Source: Coprinellus micaceus (taxonomy: Eukaryota; Basidiomycota; Agaricomycetes; Agaricales; Psathyrellaceae). Taken from it: 64,000 nucleotides of DNA. Made by a program: the position numbers and the translations under genes. Shown here piece after piece: positions 47,218 through 58,474 of the stretch. A model generated the notes under the pieces. It was not told the origin of the DNA and did no database searches. It saw only the letters and a list, made by a program, of their open reading frames with translations. The stretch is from positions 992,001 through 1,056,000 of the forward strand of contig OX596340.1 of the NCBI GenBank assembly GCA_951394405.1, given 5' to 3'. Numbering within the stretch: the stretch's first letter is position 1; each line of letters opens with the position of its first letter.

Positions 47218-47381
47218 ACAGACTATGTGTCGAGGCAAACCCTACTTCCTATTAATCTATAATTCATACAATAATTCCCATTAGGGTGTCGGTGACTTCG
47301 TCTACGTTTTGGGTATGTATCCTTCCCTTCTCTTCGTTTTCGCTCGTCGAATGGGAGTCGGGGATGTAGAGTAGGTTGAGC

Positions 47382-47741
47382 TCAATGTGTAGTTGGTCGT
47401 GGTGGTGGTACGCGATTCGTAGCTTGCCAGTCCCGCATGGCTTGTGAAACGAAGCATTGGGTCACCGCCGAGTCCTCGTACATCTCGATCTGCCGCTTCC
47501 CCTTCCGAAGAAGGTGTTCTATTGCACTGACGTTTCGCGGAGAGATGGATTTCGCGTTGGCGTGGAAGGTATATTGGATGTAGAGGCGGAACCTTGACCT
47601 TGCACTTTCCGGCTTGGTTCTGACCATGCGGAGGGCGCTAAAAGTCGCTTGCGGTGAGTGCGACCCATTTTGACTAGGATTAAGGATTGGAACACACCGG
47701 CGATAGAGAGCTAGCACCTCCTTTTGTAGACCGGACTTCAT
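47382..47741 (-). CDS. SDHAF1: Succinate dehydrogenase assembly factor 1 (LYR protein)
   Basis: Two exons (ATG 47741; intron 47638-47697) give 99 residues, the expected small size. The spliced N-terminus reads SGLQKEVLALYRRALRMV with the LYR tripeptide of the complex-1 LYR family. RFRLYIQYTFHANAKSISPR and IEHLLRKGKRQIEMYED follow, matching SDHAF1/Sdh6. The factor helps insert Fe-S clusters into the Sdh2 subunit of complex II in the matrix. Without splicing, the frame includes CVPILNPSQ and breaks the family motif, which supports the intron. Confidence 0.88.
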   Translation of the reverse strand: MKSGLQKEVLALYRRCVPILNPSQNGSHSPQATFSALRMVRTKPESARSRFRLYIQYTFHANAKSISPRNVSAIEHLLRKGKRQIEMYEDSAVTQCFVSQAMRDWQATNRVPPPRPTTH

Positions 47742-48631
47742 TGTGAGGACTATGAGGGTATCGGTGTGTCCATTGGGTTGTACGGAGAGAAGGCGTGAAA
47801 TTCCGACGCTGCGTCATGTCCGGTATTTTGCGGTATTTGGCATAGCCGACCACCATGTGGGCGCTTGGGCGCGTGGTTCGTCCTTCCTTCTGTTCTCCCA
47901 CCTTCTATACCTTGGGGCCAACATGGACGTGTCCTCCCGGAATGAATCGATGTGACTGTGGATTCTTCATGTCGGCGAAACTGGAGCCAGTTATCAGTTC
48001 AGCCAGTGTCCAGGCTCGACACTGATTGTCCGGCTTTTATAGGCTCTTGTGCGTCGCCTTCCGGTCGTGTTTTTGCTTCCTTCATTTCTCCTCTGACATC
48101 ACGCTTCATGCAGGGCAAGGATCTGGAAAATGGTGCTCTAGCCCAAGGCCGCCCGTTGGGGCGGTGATTGACAAGACAACGCCGATGAATTGGCTGTTCC
48201 GTTCAATCTATCCACAGTTTCGGCACCAGGTCCTCGCCAAGCTTTACTGCGTTTACTGGGCGCAGATCTTCGAGCGGTCTGCAACAGAGATGAAGGTGAA
48301 CACAATTTCAGACTTTAGGCTTGTCCGGAGAGGAAGGGCAAGCCTTGTACAAGGTGGTGACGTTTGGCCGAAAGTGACATCAACAATGGAGGGTGCCATC
48401 CTTGAATGGGGGAGCGGGAAGGCCGAGCGTGTGGAATTGAAACGCCATCAGTCCCAGGCTATGGTTGTTCAAAACAAGCATATTTCGAACTGTTGGTTCC
48501 CCTTCTTGCTGTCGTCACGCTCCCCGCACTTCGCAACCCCTCGAGCTTCTCTTCTTTCTGTATTCACCCAAGTCTCACAGCTGACCTCTAGCTGACATTC
48601 TTTTCTTTCCTCACTCTCCTTTGTAACCATC
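47742..48631. other. gene-free interval
   Basis: 890 bp between the divergent SDHAF1 and membrane-protein genes. A 189-residue frame (48026-48595) has no recognisable feature and no splice support; I do not call it. Confidence 0.4.
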
Positions 48632-49897
48632 ATGCCCTCAGAATACACTCTCCTCGTTGACGACCAAGACAGCCAGATCAACTACCTCTGCCCAACCTTG
48701 AAGCAAATAGTTGCTGGCTCTTACTCTAACAATACATGGTCCACCATCAAGTCTGAAACCTGCAAGGATGGCTGGTTTCAATATACTTTCTATGGTGCGC
48801 CCATTTCGTCTAGTGATCCAACCATTCCATTGTCGGCGACTTAGAGAGATGAATAGGTACTGGCATTAGAGTTGACATTCCTACAATGCATCCGTCCCAG
48901 GATGTCTCCGTCACTTTGGACAACACCCCAGTTTCCCCGCAGCAAGACGGAAGCTTCGTGTCGGCTGTCCTTCCCGATGGTGAACATACCCTCAAGTATG
49001 CTGTAGGCCAGGTCAAGAACACCCCAGTCTTCGATTACCTGACTGTCACCGCCGGCGTATCGACCCCCCTCAACGGCCGAACCTTGATTGTTGATGATGC
49101 CGAAACCAGCGTAGCCTACCGCGGGAGCTGGTCGACCTCACCCCCAAAGGAGCTCAAGTACGGCTATTCAACCCCCCTGTATCGAGACACGGCCCATTGG
49201 AGTTCGACCGTTGGTGATAGTGTCCGGTATGAGTTCACGGGTACGTCTGACTATTCCTAAAACGTTGCCGCTCCCCAAAGCTTATTGGACATGAACCCCA
49301 ATATCGCAGGGACCTCCGTTTCCGTGTATGGTATGGTGGTCGACACTACCCGTAATCTCACAGCCTCCTACACAATCGACGGTGTCACCCAATCGCATGG
49401 GATCCCGAAGGGAACTTTCGATTCGGTTCCAATGACGCAGTTCTTCCATGCCAAAGACCTTGGACCCGGACAGCACACCCTCATTGTCAACCTCACCGAC
49501 GTCCAGGCACCTCAAGCTTTTGGATTCGATTTCATCGCCTACAACTCCTCTGTCGACTCCATCTCCTCGCTTCCCGATTATGTTCCGGCTGCCAACGCTG
49601 CCAACGGCGTATCTACACAGGGCAGTGGTAGCAACGGCCTTGGGCCAGGTGCAATTGCCGGCATTGTCATTGGAATAATCGTATTCCTTGCTCTCCTCTT
49701 TGCGGGTATCTTCCTCTGGCGATCGTCTCGGCGTTCAAAGAAGGGAGTCGTCGCGTTGGGCTCCAACAACAACTCCTATGACGATGTTGAAGCGTCGAGT
49801 ACGTACCTTGATCGATCTCTCCTTCCGCACTAGATGCTCACTTCGTACCAAATTAGAGGCTGCCGCTCAGCAACAAATGCAGCAACTGGAGAAGTGA
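48632..49897 (+). CDS. Single-pass membrane protein with two tandem beta-rich modules
   Basis: Four exons, about 365 residues. Two similar modules: module 1 from YTLLVDDQDSQINYL to FDYLTVTAG and module 2 from RTLIVDDAETSVAYRGSW to FGFDFIAYNSS. They share a L(L/I)VDD start and a (Y/F)(T/E)F-(Y/T)G-TG/TS block. In each the same phase-1 intron falls at that Gly. Then comes a membrane helix (IAGIVIGIIVFLALLFAGIF, near 49658-49715), a basic stop-transfer RRSKK and a short tail with a last exon encoding KAAAQQQMQQLEK. N-glycosylation sequons (NNT, NLT, NSS) lie on the modules' side. There is no signal peptide at the N-terminus, so topology would rest on the single helix (or the true start lies upstream). 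Family function unknown. Confidence 0.75.
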
Positions 49898-50467
49898 AGA
49901 CGGAGTGATAGTCTCCTCGGTGCCTGTCCATTGCCGACATGCTAGTTTCTTTATCGATCCTCCTTACTCCCCCTTCTACCCACCCTCCCGCTGTACTCCA
50001 CTTTCTCTCCCTTCCCATGTCTATATCTAGACTATTTTCGTCCCCGGACCTTGGTGTCGGTTTACTTTCGGTATAGCAGGTGGCCGTCTGTGGCGGCCTC
50101 GAGTCACTGGACTGACATTCGAATCGTATGGCCTCAGTTGCTGTGATAACCTAGGTTTCCCCTGACGGTTATGTATAAATTATGTTTTGAGATCATGATA
50201 CCTATGATACCCCTCCTTGACATGGGTTTTGACTTGGCTTCTTCGATCATCGAGGAACGTCTTTTGGTCAAAATCCTGACGGAAAGAGGGTTTGCGATTG
50301 GACAGAAAGTGCGGACAGGGGCCATGCCCAAATGGATTTGTGACGGACCGTAGCACTCCGTTCGAAGTTGTGAGCTCATCCGTTCTGTTGGCGCGGGTTG
50401 TAACTCTCCGTTGACGTCGTCGACAAGCCCAATTCTCGTTCTCAGCGCAGGCCTTCTCGGAGTTCGT
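49898..50467. other. gene-free interval
   Basis: 570 bp, mostly 3' UTR of the membrane-protein gene and 5' flank of NDUFAF6. No structure recognised. Confidence 0.4.
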
Positions 50468-51705
50468 ATGTCGATGCGGACCTTCCATATCGGACAGGGA
50501 CTCGTGAGGCAATTGCGAAGAACCCGCCATTCCTGCGGACCTCGGCACTACACCACAGATTCAGTAGGGCTCTCAGATCCCGCAGGGTATTGCAGGGATC
50601 TCGTCCGAAAGCATGACTATGATTCCTTCCTCGTGGCCCAGTTCTATCCGAAACCCAAGCAAGATGCCTACTTTGCGATAAAAGCCTTCTCGGTGAGTTC
50701 ATACGTGTCGTGACCACTTTGCAATCGGTTTCGGGAATGTTCTTTGCTCATTCAAGTTGTGTTCTTTCATTCCTTTAGGTTGAGCTGGCACTTGTGCCAG
50801 ATACCGTGAGCAACACCGTGATTGGACAAATGAGGATGCAGTTTTGGAGGGACGCCGTTAAGGGGATTAGTGCTGTGCGTAATTGAATTGGTTCAAACAT
50901 AGTCGAGGTCAATGATATGCACCCCTCATAGGGCAGACCCCCGAAGCATCCTATCGCGCTAGCACTGCATCAGGCTTCGCAGACGGCGAATCTACCCCCA
51001 TACCATTTCAAACGCATCGTTGACGCACGGGTACGTCGCAACAGCTTTAAAGTTTCGTACCCATGAACCCTAAGCTTATTGTACGTGCGGACCCATAGGA
51101 TGCGGAACTTCAAGCTCCATCACATCTTACAGTTGACACCCTAACTTCACATGCAGAGTCAACGTCGAGCACGGTGCTCTACCTCTTGCTTTCACTTCTC
51201 GGGCTTCCGTCATCGACCCTAGCGCATGCCGCCTCACACATTGGCGTCGCACATACGTTCAGCACGCTGCTTCGCGCCCTCCCGTACCACGCGAAGAAGG
51301 GCCAAATGGTGATCCCAGCGGAGATCACTGCCAAACACGGCGTCAATCAGGAAGAGGTCTTTCGAAGCCTAGGACCCAATGCGCCAGGAATAGACGAAGC
51401 TGTATTTGAATTCGCGACGGTCGCGAACGACCACCTGATAACGGCCAGGGACATGTTCAATTCTGACGGAATGGGTGGTCTTGTGCCCCCGATGGCCCTT
51501 CCGGTGTTTCTTTCCGCGGTATGTGCTCAGTCGATGGCCACCCTCTTCTGTCGCTGATAGCTCGGGGACCGTGTAGGTGCCGACTGCGAACTATCTCGGA
51601 CGATTAGAAAAAGCCAACTTTAACGCCTTTGAGCCGAGTTTGCAGATGAGGGACTGGAAGCTTCCTTGGCAGCTCTGGAGGAGTTACTACAGGAGGAAGT
51701 TCTAG
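50468..51705 (+). CDS. NDUFAF6: Complex I assembly factor NDUFAF6 (squalene/phytoene synthase fold)
   Basis: Six exons, about 320 residues. The Arg/Ser-rich N-terminus (MSMRTFHIGQGLVRQLRR) looks like a mitochondrial presequence. The family blocks follow: VRKHDYDSFLVAQFYPKPKQ, ELALVPDTVSNTVIGQMRMQ, WRDAVKGI, YHFKRIVDAR, LGLPSSTLAHAASHIGVAHT, LLRALPYHAKKGQMVIPAEI, and a final LPWQLWRSYYRRKF. This is the isoprenoid-synthase-like fold without the Asp-rich DxxxD catalytic motifs I would expect in squalene synthase. NDUFAF6 is needed for an early step of complex I assembly (ND1 module). The start at 50468 gives the presequence. TAG at 51703-51705. Confidence 0.85.
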
Positions 51706-52021
51706 TATGTTTTGGTCGGGCAAAATAGATTTTGTTACGAAACTGCTGGATTTGGTATTCAATTGACTAAAAGAATTCATCTCCGTCCGAATCTCGGCTT
51801 CATTGAAAGTGGTCACGTGAATCTCAGAACGAAGGGCTCCTCAGTTCGGCGGCTGTGGACGAAGAGATCATCCACGGAAGGGAGTTTTATTCCCCTCTTT
51901 CCTTCCTACCACCATAACAACACTCATCCTCCACGCCGGCCCTCTACCGCCTTCCCCTCGCCCTCGTCGTGCCCAACGACGAGCACCACTCTCGCTAGCA
52001 TCTACCCTCGCACCCCGCTGC
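51706..52021. other. short intergenic region
   Basis: 316 bp, no signal apart from presumed UTRs. Confidence 0.4.
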
Positions 52022-55000
52022 ATGACCATGGAGCGGCTTTGTGGTGAGCACCCCTCCCGGAATTCATCTGGTCTGATACATCGCTTACCCGCCGGGTCAG
52101 ACGAAGTTCTCCAGCTCATATTCTACGAGCTCCCGGATCCCAGCCCGCTGACCCTCGTCTCGCGACGCTTCTATGCCTTCTCGCAGGACCCTTATGTTCG
52201 GGCACGCTATTTTCTGACACACTATGGCCCGACGGAGGCGATGTATTATGCATTGGGTCGTGGAAAGGTGTTAACCGAGCGGGTTATTGACGTACGTCGC
52301 CGGGCTCCATCCTCCGATCTCTACTGCGGGGATACTGGGCCCTGCACACAACCCTCCGTGTATCGGACTCGCTTGCTGATGGGTGTATGCGCCTACAGAT
52401 ATTACTTTCAAGCGGAGCCCACCTCTCGCGATATCTCGTGCAGATAGCCATGCACCACTACTTTCAGACGCAAACCCACTTCATCAAGACACTGTGGGTC
52501 AAGAACGTCCCTCTCGGCGTTTTCCTGCACTTTATGCAGAAAGCTCAAGAGAAGTACGGAGATATACCAAGAGGGAAGGTGGGTATCATGACATTCGTCC
52601 TCCTGTTGCGGTAGAAGCGGATGGTTTTGCTAACAAGAAGTTTTGCACTGACAGGGCGAAGATGATGGGTCGATATTCATGACCTTCCTCAAAGAAAGCC
52701 GGTTTCCATCACACCTGAGATCCGTGACTTGGGAAAATATCATGCAGATTCTGGAAACGTACAAGGTAAGCCTGTCGCAAATTCCTCGTTGCAGTTTCTT
52801 ACGGATGTCATTTGGCTAGTTTATTCCTTTTTCAATGAAGGTATGGGGCACGTCCTTGGCGTAGAGGACCAACTTGCTAAGCGCATACAGGACCCTATCA
52901 CGACACAATTCCCTCTGATTCTGGCCATAGAGCCTAGGCTACTCCCTCCTGCCGTGGAAAATGGCTTTAGAATGGATTACAAGGTGATTGGCAGAGTCAC
53001 GTCGAGTGAACGTCGTCTAACGGGTGTCGATTAGTATCGCGACTTCGTCTTCCGAAAGATGTTCGAACGGCGAGTTCTGACGAGCGATAATGAGACAGAG
53101 GATATCGCTCACAATGTGCGGGAGCTATGCAAGCTTGACCCGATGTATGCATTTGTCTAACACCTGCTGAGACCCTTGCTGACCAAGTCATAGAATGTTT
53201 GTCACCCGGACGGTCGGGGCTGAAGTCTGTATGGAGGCTAAATACAACGATGCGGGCTACAGTGCCTTGAAAAGGTTGGATAAATCTGGCAGCTTGCGGT
53301 TCGAGCTTTCGTGAGTTGCAGTCCTGTGGCTTGGTACGTATGATCCGCTAAGCTTTCTAATCGTGTAGTCACCTCGTTGAGGACTTGCTGCAAGTACGTG
53401 TCGCTCAGTTATGCTCGTAAGGCTGATACTAACGTCCAAGCCAACTCACCAGACTTTCCTGAGTACCCGTGCCATTTCACATGCGGCTACTGGAGAGACT
53501 CTTCGACAACTTTACTCCGACTTCCCCTCATCAGATCCTGCAGTCCGCCTAGTCGTGATTATCGTGGTGTTCATATCTGCGGAAAATAACCAGACTTCAG
53601 TACATGACGTCCACTCCGCTCTCGACGCACTTGGAGTTGTCCCCTTGACCAAAAACGATATCTTCAACGTCCTAATCAACCCCTTCGTCGAAAAGTACGC
53701 CACCCTCCTCGATTATGCTCGAAAGGAAGTTGGTGTGAAAGAGGACGGGTCAAAGGGGATGGGTCCCCCGCAAATACGGGAGCTGGTCGAGGAGCTTGCG
53801 GTCAAGTGCCTGGAGGTTGGATGCAAGGTAAGGTGACCCTACTCTGCTTTTCCGCCCATTCTGACCACCCGGCTCAGGGAAAGCTGCTCAAGAAGCTCTT
53901 CGGGGACTTCCCATCGACGCACAACGCGGTGATGCGCCAGGTCCTAGAACGGTACCAGCTTCGGATAGAAGACGTACCATCTTGGGAAGAAGACCTCGAC
54001 GCTGCAGCGGATTACGTTGCCACTCTAAGCCGCGATTTCATGCGTTGTGGACTCGGAGAGAATCATATCCAGGACTTGTATTGCGGGATGGGAAGGTGTG
54101 TTTCCATAGATGAAGAGGGAGGCGAGGAAGAAGGTGAAGAAGGAGGGAACGTTGAGATGGAACGGGACGACGGTTTCTCGAAGCCAGTGACGCCGTTTAA
54201 TGTCACTGAACACGAGGCGACCTCGCCCCAAGACTTGGTATGTTTCACTCATTTCGGAACCCATGATCTTCTTCATATCGGATTCCTTATCGATGACCAT
54301 TCTATTCTATCTAGGGACTTGGGGAGATCACTCAAGAATCACTCACGACGATGATACGCCACCATGAAGAGCATACTCCGACTAGAGGTCGACGTCGATT
54401 CCTTTATGGATATCCTTGGCTGGACGCCAGCAAAGTCAATTACCCGCACGGTGCGTGTCTCCTTTTCCACCGGAGAATTTTGGCTCAGACACGTATCTAG
54501 ATGCTATGCCCGTAGCGAAATGGGTTCGAGCTCAATTCGGACTCAAGAGTAGCCTAACATCGGTATTCCTCACCCATGCCATCATCAACGACAACAGCCA
54601 GGTGAGCTTTGATATGTGATGCTTGACGCCGACCCCATGACTACGGTCTGACCAACACATGACTTGTGAATAGCTCCTGCATCTTTACCTTACGAACCCT
54701 GACCCTCACTCGCCCTGCCGTGCCGATAACGTCCCCGTCACGCTTAAGCACTTCAAAATTCTAGCCCGCCTCGGTCGCATACCCGTACGTACCTCAATCT
54801 GCGGAGTTACGAAGCTTGCTAACCCCTGTTTGCAGAGCTACTATATGTACCACAATATTGAGGAAGGCGGCGCGTTTTATGTGGACGAAGATGACTACAT
54901 TTCCAAAAGCGATCCCGCGAAGCGTTTGGTCTCCAAGAAGCCTGTCAAAATGGAATTAATGAAGGCAGTTGTGCCCACTTCCCCGTCTTCGTCGAGCCGG

Positions 55001-55630
55001 CGTCCGACAAGCCCCTCCTCTCGACCTTGCAAACGGCCTCGACGGTCAGCGGCCGAAAACGTGCGCTCGTATGCAATCCCGGACTCCGACGAGGATGTTG
55101 CCATGTCTGACGGAACTGAGTGCAAGAAGGTGGTGAAGGAGACGAATCTGCAACAGTGGATACGACACCTTGGGGAGCTGCTGAAAGAGGAGCAGAGGAA
55201 GGTGAGACATATATACACCAAATGTGATGCTTCGAGGTTGTTGACCACCCTTCCAGTACCGCGACTTCAAAAAACGCTGCGAATCCTCAGCGAAACTCAA
55301 TGGCAACCCCGTCCCCAAATGCACCAAGGTGAGTTGGTCTCGTAACAGGGCGGGCGTCTTCTGTTCAGTTGACTCTGCGCCCGGGATTGTGAACGTTATG
55401 CTGACTCCACCCTTCTTTCCTTCCTTTCCTTCATGGTCGCCCCACCTCGCGTCGTTGCACAGTCCAATTTCCTCAAGTCGTTGACGACGAATCTCAGGGG
55501 GCTCCGGAAGCTTGAGCTCGAGACGCGGGTCAAGTACTTCGGTGCCGAGGAGGCCATGGGTGAGAAGGTTGAGTATGATGATGAGGAGTATACGCTGAGG
55601 CCTTCGAAGAGGAGGAGGGTGCTCGCGTAG
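52022..55630 (+). CDS. Large F-box-like protein of unknown function
   Basis: Around 12 exons and about 1,000 residues; the exact exon set between 52740 and 53160 is uncertain. F-box-like start: LPAGSDEVLQLIFYELPDPS and LTLVSRRFYAFSQDPYVRAR. The rest is alpha-helical with helix-pair repeats (FLHFMQKAQEKYG, PLILAIEPRLLPPAVENG, KRLDKSGSLRFELSHLVEDL, FNVLINPFVEKYATLLDYA, KLLKKLFGDFPSTHNAVMRQ). A basic, Ser-rich nuclear-type region follows (SSSRRPTSPSSRPCKRPRR) with a SDSDEDVAMSD acidic patch. It ends RPSKRRRVLA with TAG at 55628-55630. The repeats suggest a solenoid scaffold; I recognise no specific family. ATG 52022 (or 52028) precedes the F-box. Confidence 0.65.
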
Positions 55631-56077
55631 GCGCATGGGATGTGTGTTTCTTGGGTTCAGAGACCCCTGCCTCGTTTCGTTGCATCTGTCTGTTTCGTTT
55701 TCGCTATTCCCTCTGGGGTTTCATTTCTGGGTTAGGCTTGTCGTCACCACACACTCGGTTGGTTCTGTTTCCCCTTCTCTCGATACTGTCTCTTCATCCG
55801 GCCTTGTCTCGTTCAAGTTGGCTCCCATGATCCCTCCTTGTATTACCACGGACACTTTCTCTTGCATTTTTCTCTAGTCACATTGTATTGCAATGACAAT
55901 CCATGACGTATTATACATACATGAACACATTGTGTAGATTAACACTTGTGTCCTAATTGAATTCTGAATTCGAAATCGCAGGGGGATCCGGGAGAGTGGA
56001 ACCAGGCAGGAGGATCCTAGGAGAATTGCGGGTCATAGCAATCGGGCCGTTGTACCTTCGTCCACATTATTGCGCAT
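55631..56077. other. convergent 3' region
   Basis: 447 bp between the F-box-like gene and the MFS gene, thymine-rich near 55670-55870. Nothing else recognised. Confidence 0.4.
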
Positions 56078-58474
56078 CTAAATAACATAACGGTACCTGA
56101 TCTCCCTGTCTCCTTGCTCCTGCCTCTCCAAGGGCGAGGAAATGGGAATCTCGACCTTAGAATTAGCCAACACTTCGTCACGGAGCTTATTCTCGCGGCC
56201 CATCCATGTCGCGAGATAGACGGTGACAAGAATTGCGAAAACTAGGTAGCCGATGGCGATAATGTGTGGGGTACGGAAGTGGTTTGCGTTCAGGCTTGGG
56301 CGGTAGATGAGGACGCTATTCGAGTGACGAAGCGAGGACCTGTCAGTTTACGGGGTAGGGGAGCCACACAACGGTACATACCCAGCGATGGCACCAATGT
56401 CGCCGATGGTAATTTGCATCGCGACTGCTACTGCTCTCTTGGTTTGAGCTGAGACGTTCTCACCAGGCCAGCTGCGCATTGGTTAAATTAAGGTTATTGT
56501 CCGGGAAAAGAAAAAAGGGGGCTCACCTGAGGAGCAAGGCATTGCCGGTATAGACGCCCGCAGCTGCGAAATGGACGCCGACATATTGGGCTCCAGGGGT
56601 CTTTGTCGTCAGGAGAATGATGTAGCCGAGTATTGCGACACCTGCCGATCCGATAATGAACGGCGCGCGGCGGTCCACCTTGGAGGAGACCCAGACTGTC
56701 GTCCAGATGGATACGCTAGCCAAAGCGTTGGGTGGAATTGTTAACCTAAGTAGGTGTTTTCCCATTAAGAAAGGTAGTCACCACGAAGTGTAAAGGTGCC
56801 TGGACTCACAGTTGTGCCTGCCAGCTTGCATACCCCAGGCTCGCGATGATAGTCGGCTGGAGAATGGCAACTGCTGTATGAGCTTGAGTTCAGTTCAGGT
56901 TAAATGAAATCTCCGTACCATGAACAGACTCAATGAATACAGCACGAAGGCAAAGCCATGGAAGAGCGCGGCATACCCCCACACCAAATGGTCGAGCAGA
57001 GCCTGCTTGACATACTTCCATTGAAACTTCTCGATAAGGGCTGCATCTGAATCGGAATCTAAGCGTTGGAGGAGGCGTGCTTTTTCCTCCGGTGTCAACT
57101 ACCCAGTGAGATGAAAGAAGAGATAAAGAGACTTTAGCGACAAAAGGTTCAACAACCGAGGAAGTGACTTACGAATTTTGCTTTATGAGACCAGGTTGGG
57201 ACAACGAAGTAAGCGAAGAGGGAAACAACCACGGTGATGATACCCTCCAAGATGAAGATCCTATCAAGAAATCAATACGGTTTTAAGAACACTTCGGTTG
57301 TGTACGCACCATGCCCATCCCCTCAAACCTGACACGCCGTCCATCTTACCAATCGCGTACGCGAGAATGCCTAGATAGCCATGGCGTTCAATGAGCTCGC
57401 ATTGTCGCTGTCCGCTGAACTGATGCTCGACTTGCCTCCGAACGCTCCTGCAAGAGCCGCCCCACCAAAGAAGATAGCAACGCGCCAGCTTCGCTCATGC
57501 CTCCGATAGTAGACAGAAAACACATAGATTACCCCGGGGAACAACCCTGCTTCTGCCATACCCAGCACTGAGCGTAGTTTCGACGAAGCTTAATGAGCCA
57601 ATTTTGCTCCAATCTACCAATTGGAGTTGACTCACGGAAGCGGATCCCCAGTAGTCCAGCTTGGTTCTTCACGAAACCCTGAGCAATGGTAACGGTTCCC
57701 CAGAGGAAGGTTAATGTAGGAAGCCAGATTTGAGGGTCGAATCGCTTGAGGCTGGTGCGGACGAGATCTAGCTTCAGAAGATGGCTCTACGGCGGCGAAG
57801 ATCGAGCCGAGCCCAATGGGCACTTACACGATCTAGAGGGTGAGCAAAAGCCAATCAGCGGGGACCATCCACTGATAGGAACTCGCATATGAAAGTTATG
57901 GATCTTGGTGTGTTGCTTTACTCACATTGGCAGGCACCTCGAAAATAACGTATGAAACAAAATATAAAGCCAAAGCCGTGTTGTAATGAGCAGGATCCAT
58001 GTTAAGGTCCTAGAGAGCCTTCGTGAAGATGAAAAGATCAGCACGAAGCATAGAAGCTTACCGTAACGAGACCAATGATCCTGTGAGGCTCAGATGTTAG
58101 CCTCTAGGTTTGCGTCTACTATCAATGAGTTATCTCACTTCGCATTACCAATATTCGACCTAGAGGTAGGGGTTCAAGTCAGCTTTAAGACCAAGACCTA
58201 GACTAGGATTAGACTCTCACCGATCTAGGAAACTAAGCAGGTATAGGAGAGTTAAAATCGGGATTAACCTTTGGATTGGTCGAGCGTCATCAGCAGGGGC
58301 CAAGCATTGGGGCGTCAAGGAAGTCAAAAGGCCCTGGCCGAAGGGGGCTGGGCATCAGACTCACCGAAAGTCAATCTTCCGAACGAGGCGTTTGTCCTCT
58401 GGAGTGTTGAAGTCGTCATGAGCCGAGACCGAGCCCTTCTCGGAGGGGGAGCTTGAGTTATTCTTCTCAGACAT
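56078..58474 (-). CDS. MFS anion:cation symporter family permease (Dal5/allantoate type)
   Basis: About 500 residues in roughly 12 exons, ATG 58474. The tail PEDKRLVRKIDFR continues, in small exons, with LIPILTLLYLLSFLDRSNIG (first TM and the family DR-SNIGNAK motif), then IIGLVT and DLNMDPAHYNTALALYFVSYV. Later: VLGMAEAGLFPGVIYVFSVY, YRRHERSWRVAIFFGGAALA, YAIGKMDGVSGLRGWAWIFI, LEGIITVVVSLFAYFVVPTW, LTPEEKARLLQRLDSDS and WPGENVSAQTKRAVAVAMQI. These are the ACS-family order of 12-TM carriers for organic anions such as allantoate, nicotinate or pantothenate. Substrate not predictable. Exons 58139-58159 and 58062-58080 are only 21 and 19 nt. The C-terminal exon end (stop 56078) is the least certain part. 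Confidence 0.82.

Noticed and set aside
48026..48595. 189-residue plus-strand frame
   Set aside because: No recognisable domain, no splice context, composition like intergenic DNA.
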